Notes under the pieces: generated by a model
Database searches by the model: none
Told to the model about the DNA's origin: nothing
What the model saw: only the letters and a program-made list of their open reading frames with translations
Made by a program: the position numbers and the translations under genes
In this document: piece by piece, positions 6,838-7,033 of the stretch
Layout: each line of letters opens with the position of its first letter
Numbering within the stretch: the first letter of the stretch is position 1
NCBI GenBank assembly: GCA_009693225.1
Contig: SHXP01000124.1
Coordinates: forward strand, 1-7,033
DNA length: 7,033 bases
DNA from: Limnohabitans sp.
Lineage (GTDB): Bacteria; Pseudomonadota; Gammaproteobacteria; Burkholderiales; Burkholderiaceae_C
Direction of reading: 5' to 3'

Positions 6838-7033
6838 TTACTTGACAAGCAACAATTCACCCTTGATGGATGCACCTTTTTGCACTGACAAGGTTTGGTA
6901 GACCACATGGCCGTCTAAGGACGCTGAGGAAGTGACGATAAGCTCGCTGCAAGTGGCCGTACCTGAAAACTTGCCTTTGATGTGCAGACTTGAACAGGTC
7001 ACCACACCTTCTACCTGCCCCCGTGATCCAATG
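6838..7033 (-). CDS. bactofilin (polymer-forming cytoskeletal protein), C-terminal part
   Basis: The last 64 residues of a protein whose start lies beyond the window are read on the minus strand from 7032 to the TAA at 6840-6838. They read IGSRGQVEGVVTCSSLHIKGKFSGTATCSELIV, followed by TSSASLDGHVVYQTLSVQKGASIKGELLLVK. The repeated short beta strands with G-x-V and x-G-x-(V/L) turns (about 17-20 residues apart), and the order VEG.V..L.I.G.F.G...C.ELIV..SA.L.G.V.Y..L.V..GA...G, are the pattern of the bactofilin beta-helix. Bactofilins polymerise without nucleotide and act in cell shape, stalks or envelope placement. It is the upstream partner of the HTH gene (22 bases apart), probably in one operon. 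The promoter is outside the window. Confidence 0.85.
   Translation of the reverse strand, partial: IGSRGQVEGVVTCSSLHIKGKFSGTATCSELIVTSSASLDGHVVYQTLSVQKGASIKGELLLVK

Noticed and set aside
1..7033. CRISPR array, tRNA, rRNA or riboswitch
   Set aside because: I saw no regularly spaced direct repeats, cloverleaf or rRNA-like segments on either strand by reading; a covariance-model scan was not possible here.

Overview
The window looks like chromosomal DNA of a mid-to-high-GC proteobacterium. The best guess is a betaproteobacterium (Nitrosomonadales or a relative). This rests on the style of the ferrochelatase motifs (GDPYHCECHKTARLL, CPGFVCDCLETLEEI), the hpnC-hpnD-hpnE squalene genes, and a RodZ-like HTH protein beside a bactofilin. 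The lineage is an inference from protein style, not a database result.

Layout, left to right. (1) 3-167, + strand: the last 54 codons of an IS5-family transposase, followed by about 130 bases of non-coding IS tail. (2) 295-1932, - strand: a dead tripartite (RND) efflux operon. It comprises a lipoprotein membrane-fusion subunit with one frameshift and one stop codon, and an inner-membrane pump with two in-frame stops that loses homology after about 200 of its usual roughly 1,000 residues, on the side facing the IS. (3) 1933-2022: a short divergent control region with a good sigma-70 promoter for the dead operon and a 20-bp TetR-type palindrome over its -10. (4) 2023-6022, + strand: four closely packed intact genes, hpnC, hpnD, hpnE and hemH. 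(5) 6027-7033, - strand: a RodZ-like HTH/single-membrane-span protein and, upstream of it, the C-terminal part of a bactofilin that runs off the window. This pair converges on hemH with only 4 bases between the stop codons.

How the genes work together: HpnD condenses two farnesyl diphosphates to presqualene diphosphate, HpnC converts that to hydroxysqualene, and HpnE (FAD) reduces it to squalene, the precursor for hopanoids. hemH, which inserts iron into protoporphyrin, overlaps hpnE by four bases and is probably co-translated. No hopene cyclase or hopanoid-modifying gene is in view. The bactofilin/RodZ-like pair probably acts in cell shape or envelope organisation. I found no clearly new system. 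The most interesting points are the apparently intact operator/promoter in front of a dead efflux operon, its overlap with the only space available for an hpnC promoter, and the RodZ-like/bactofilin pairing.
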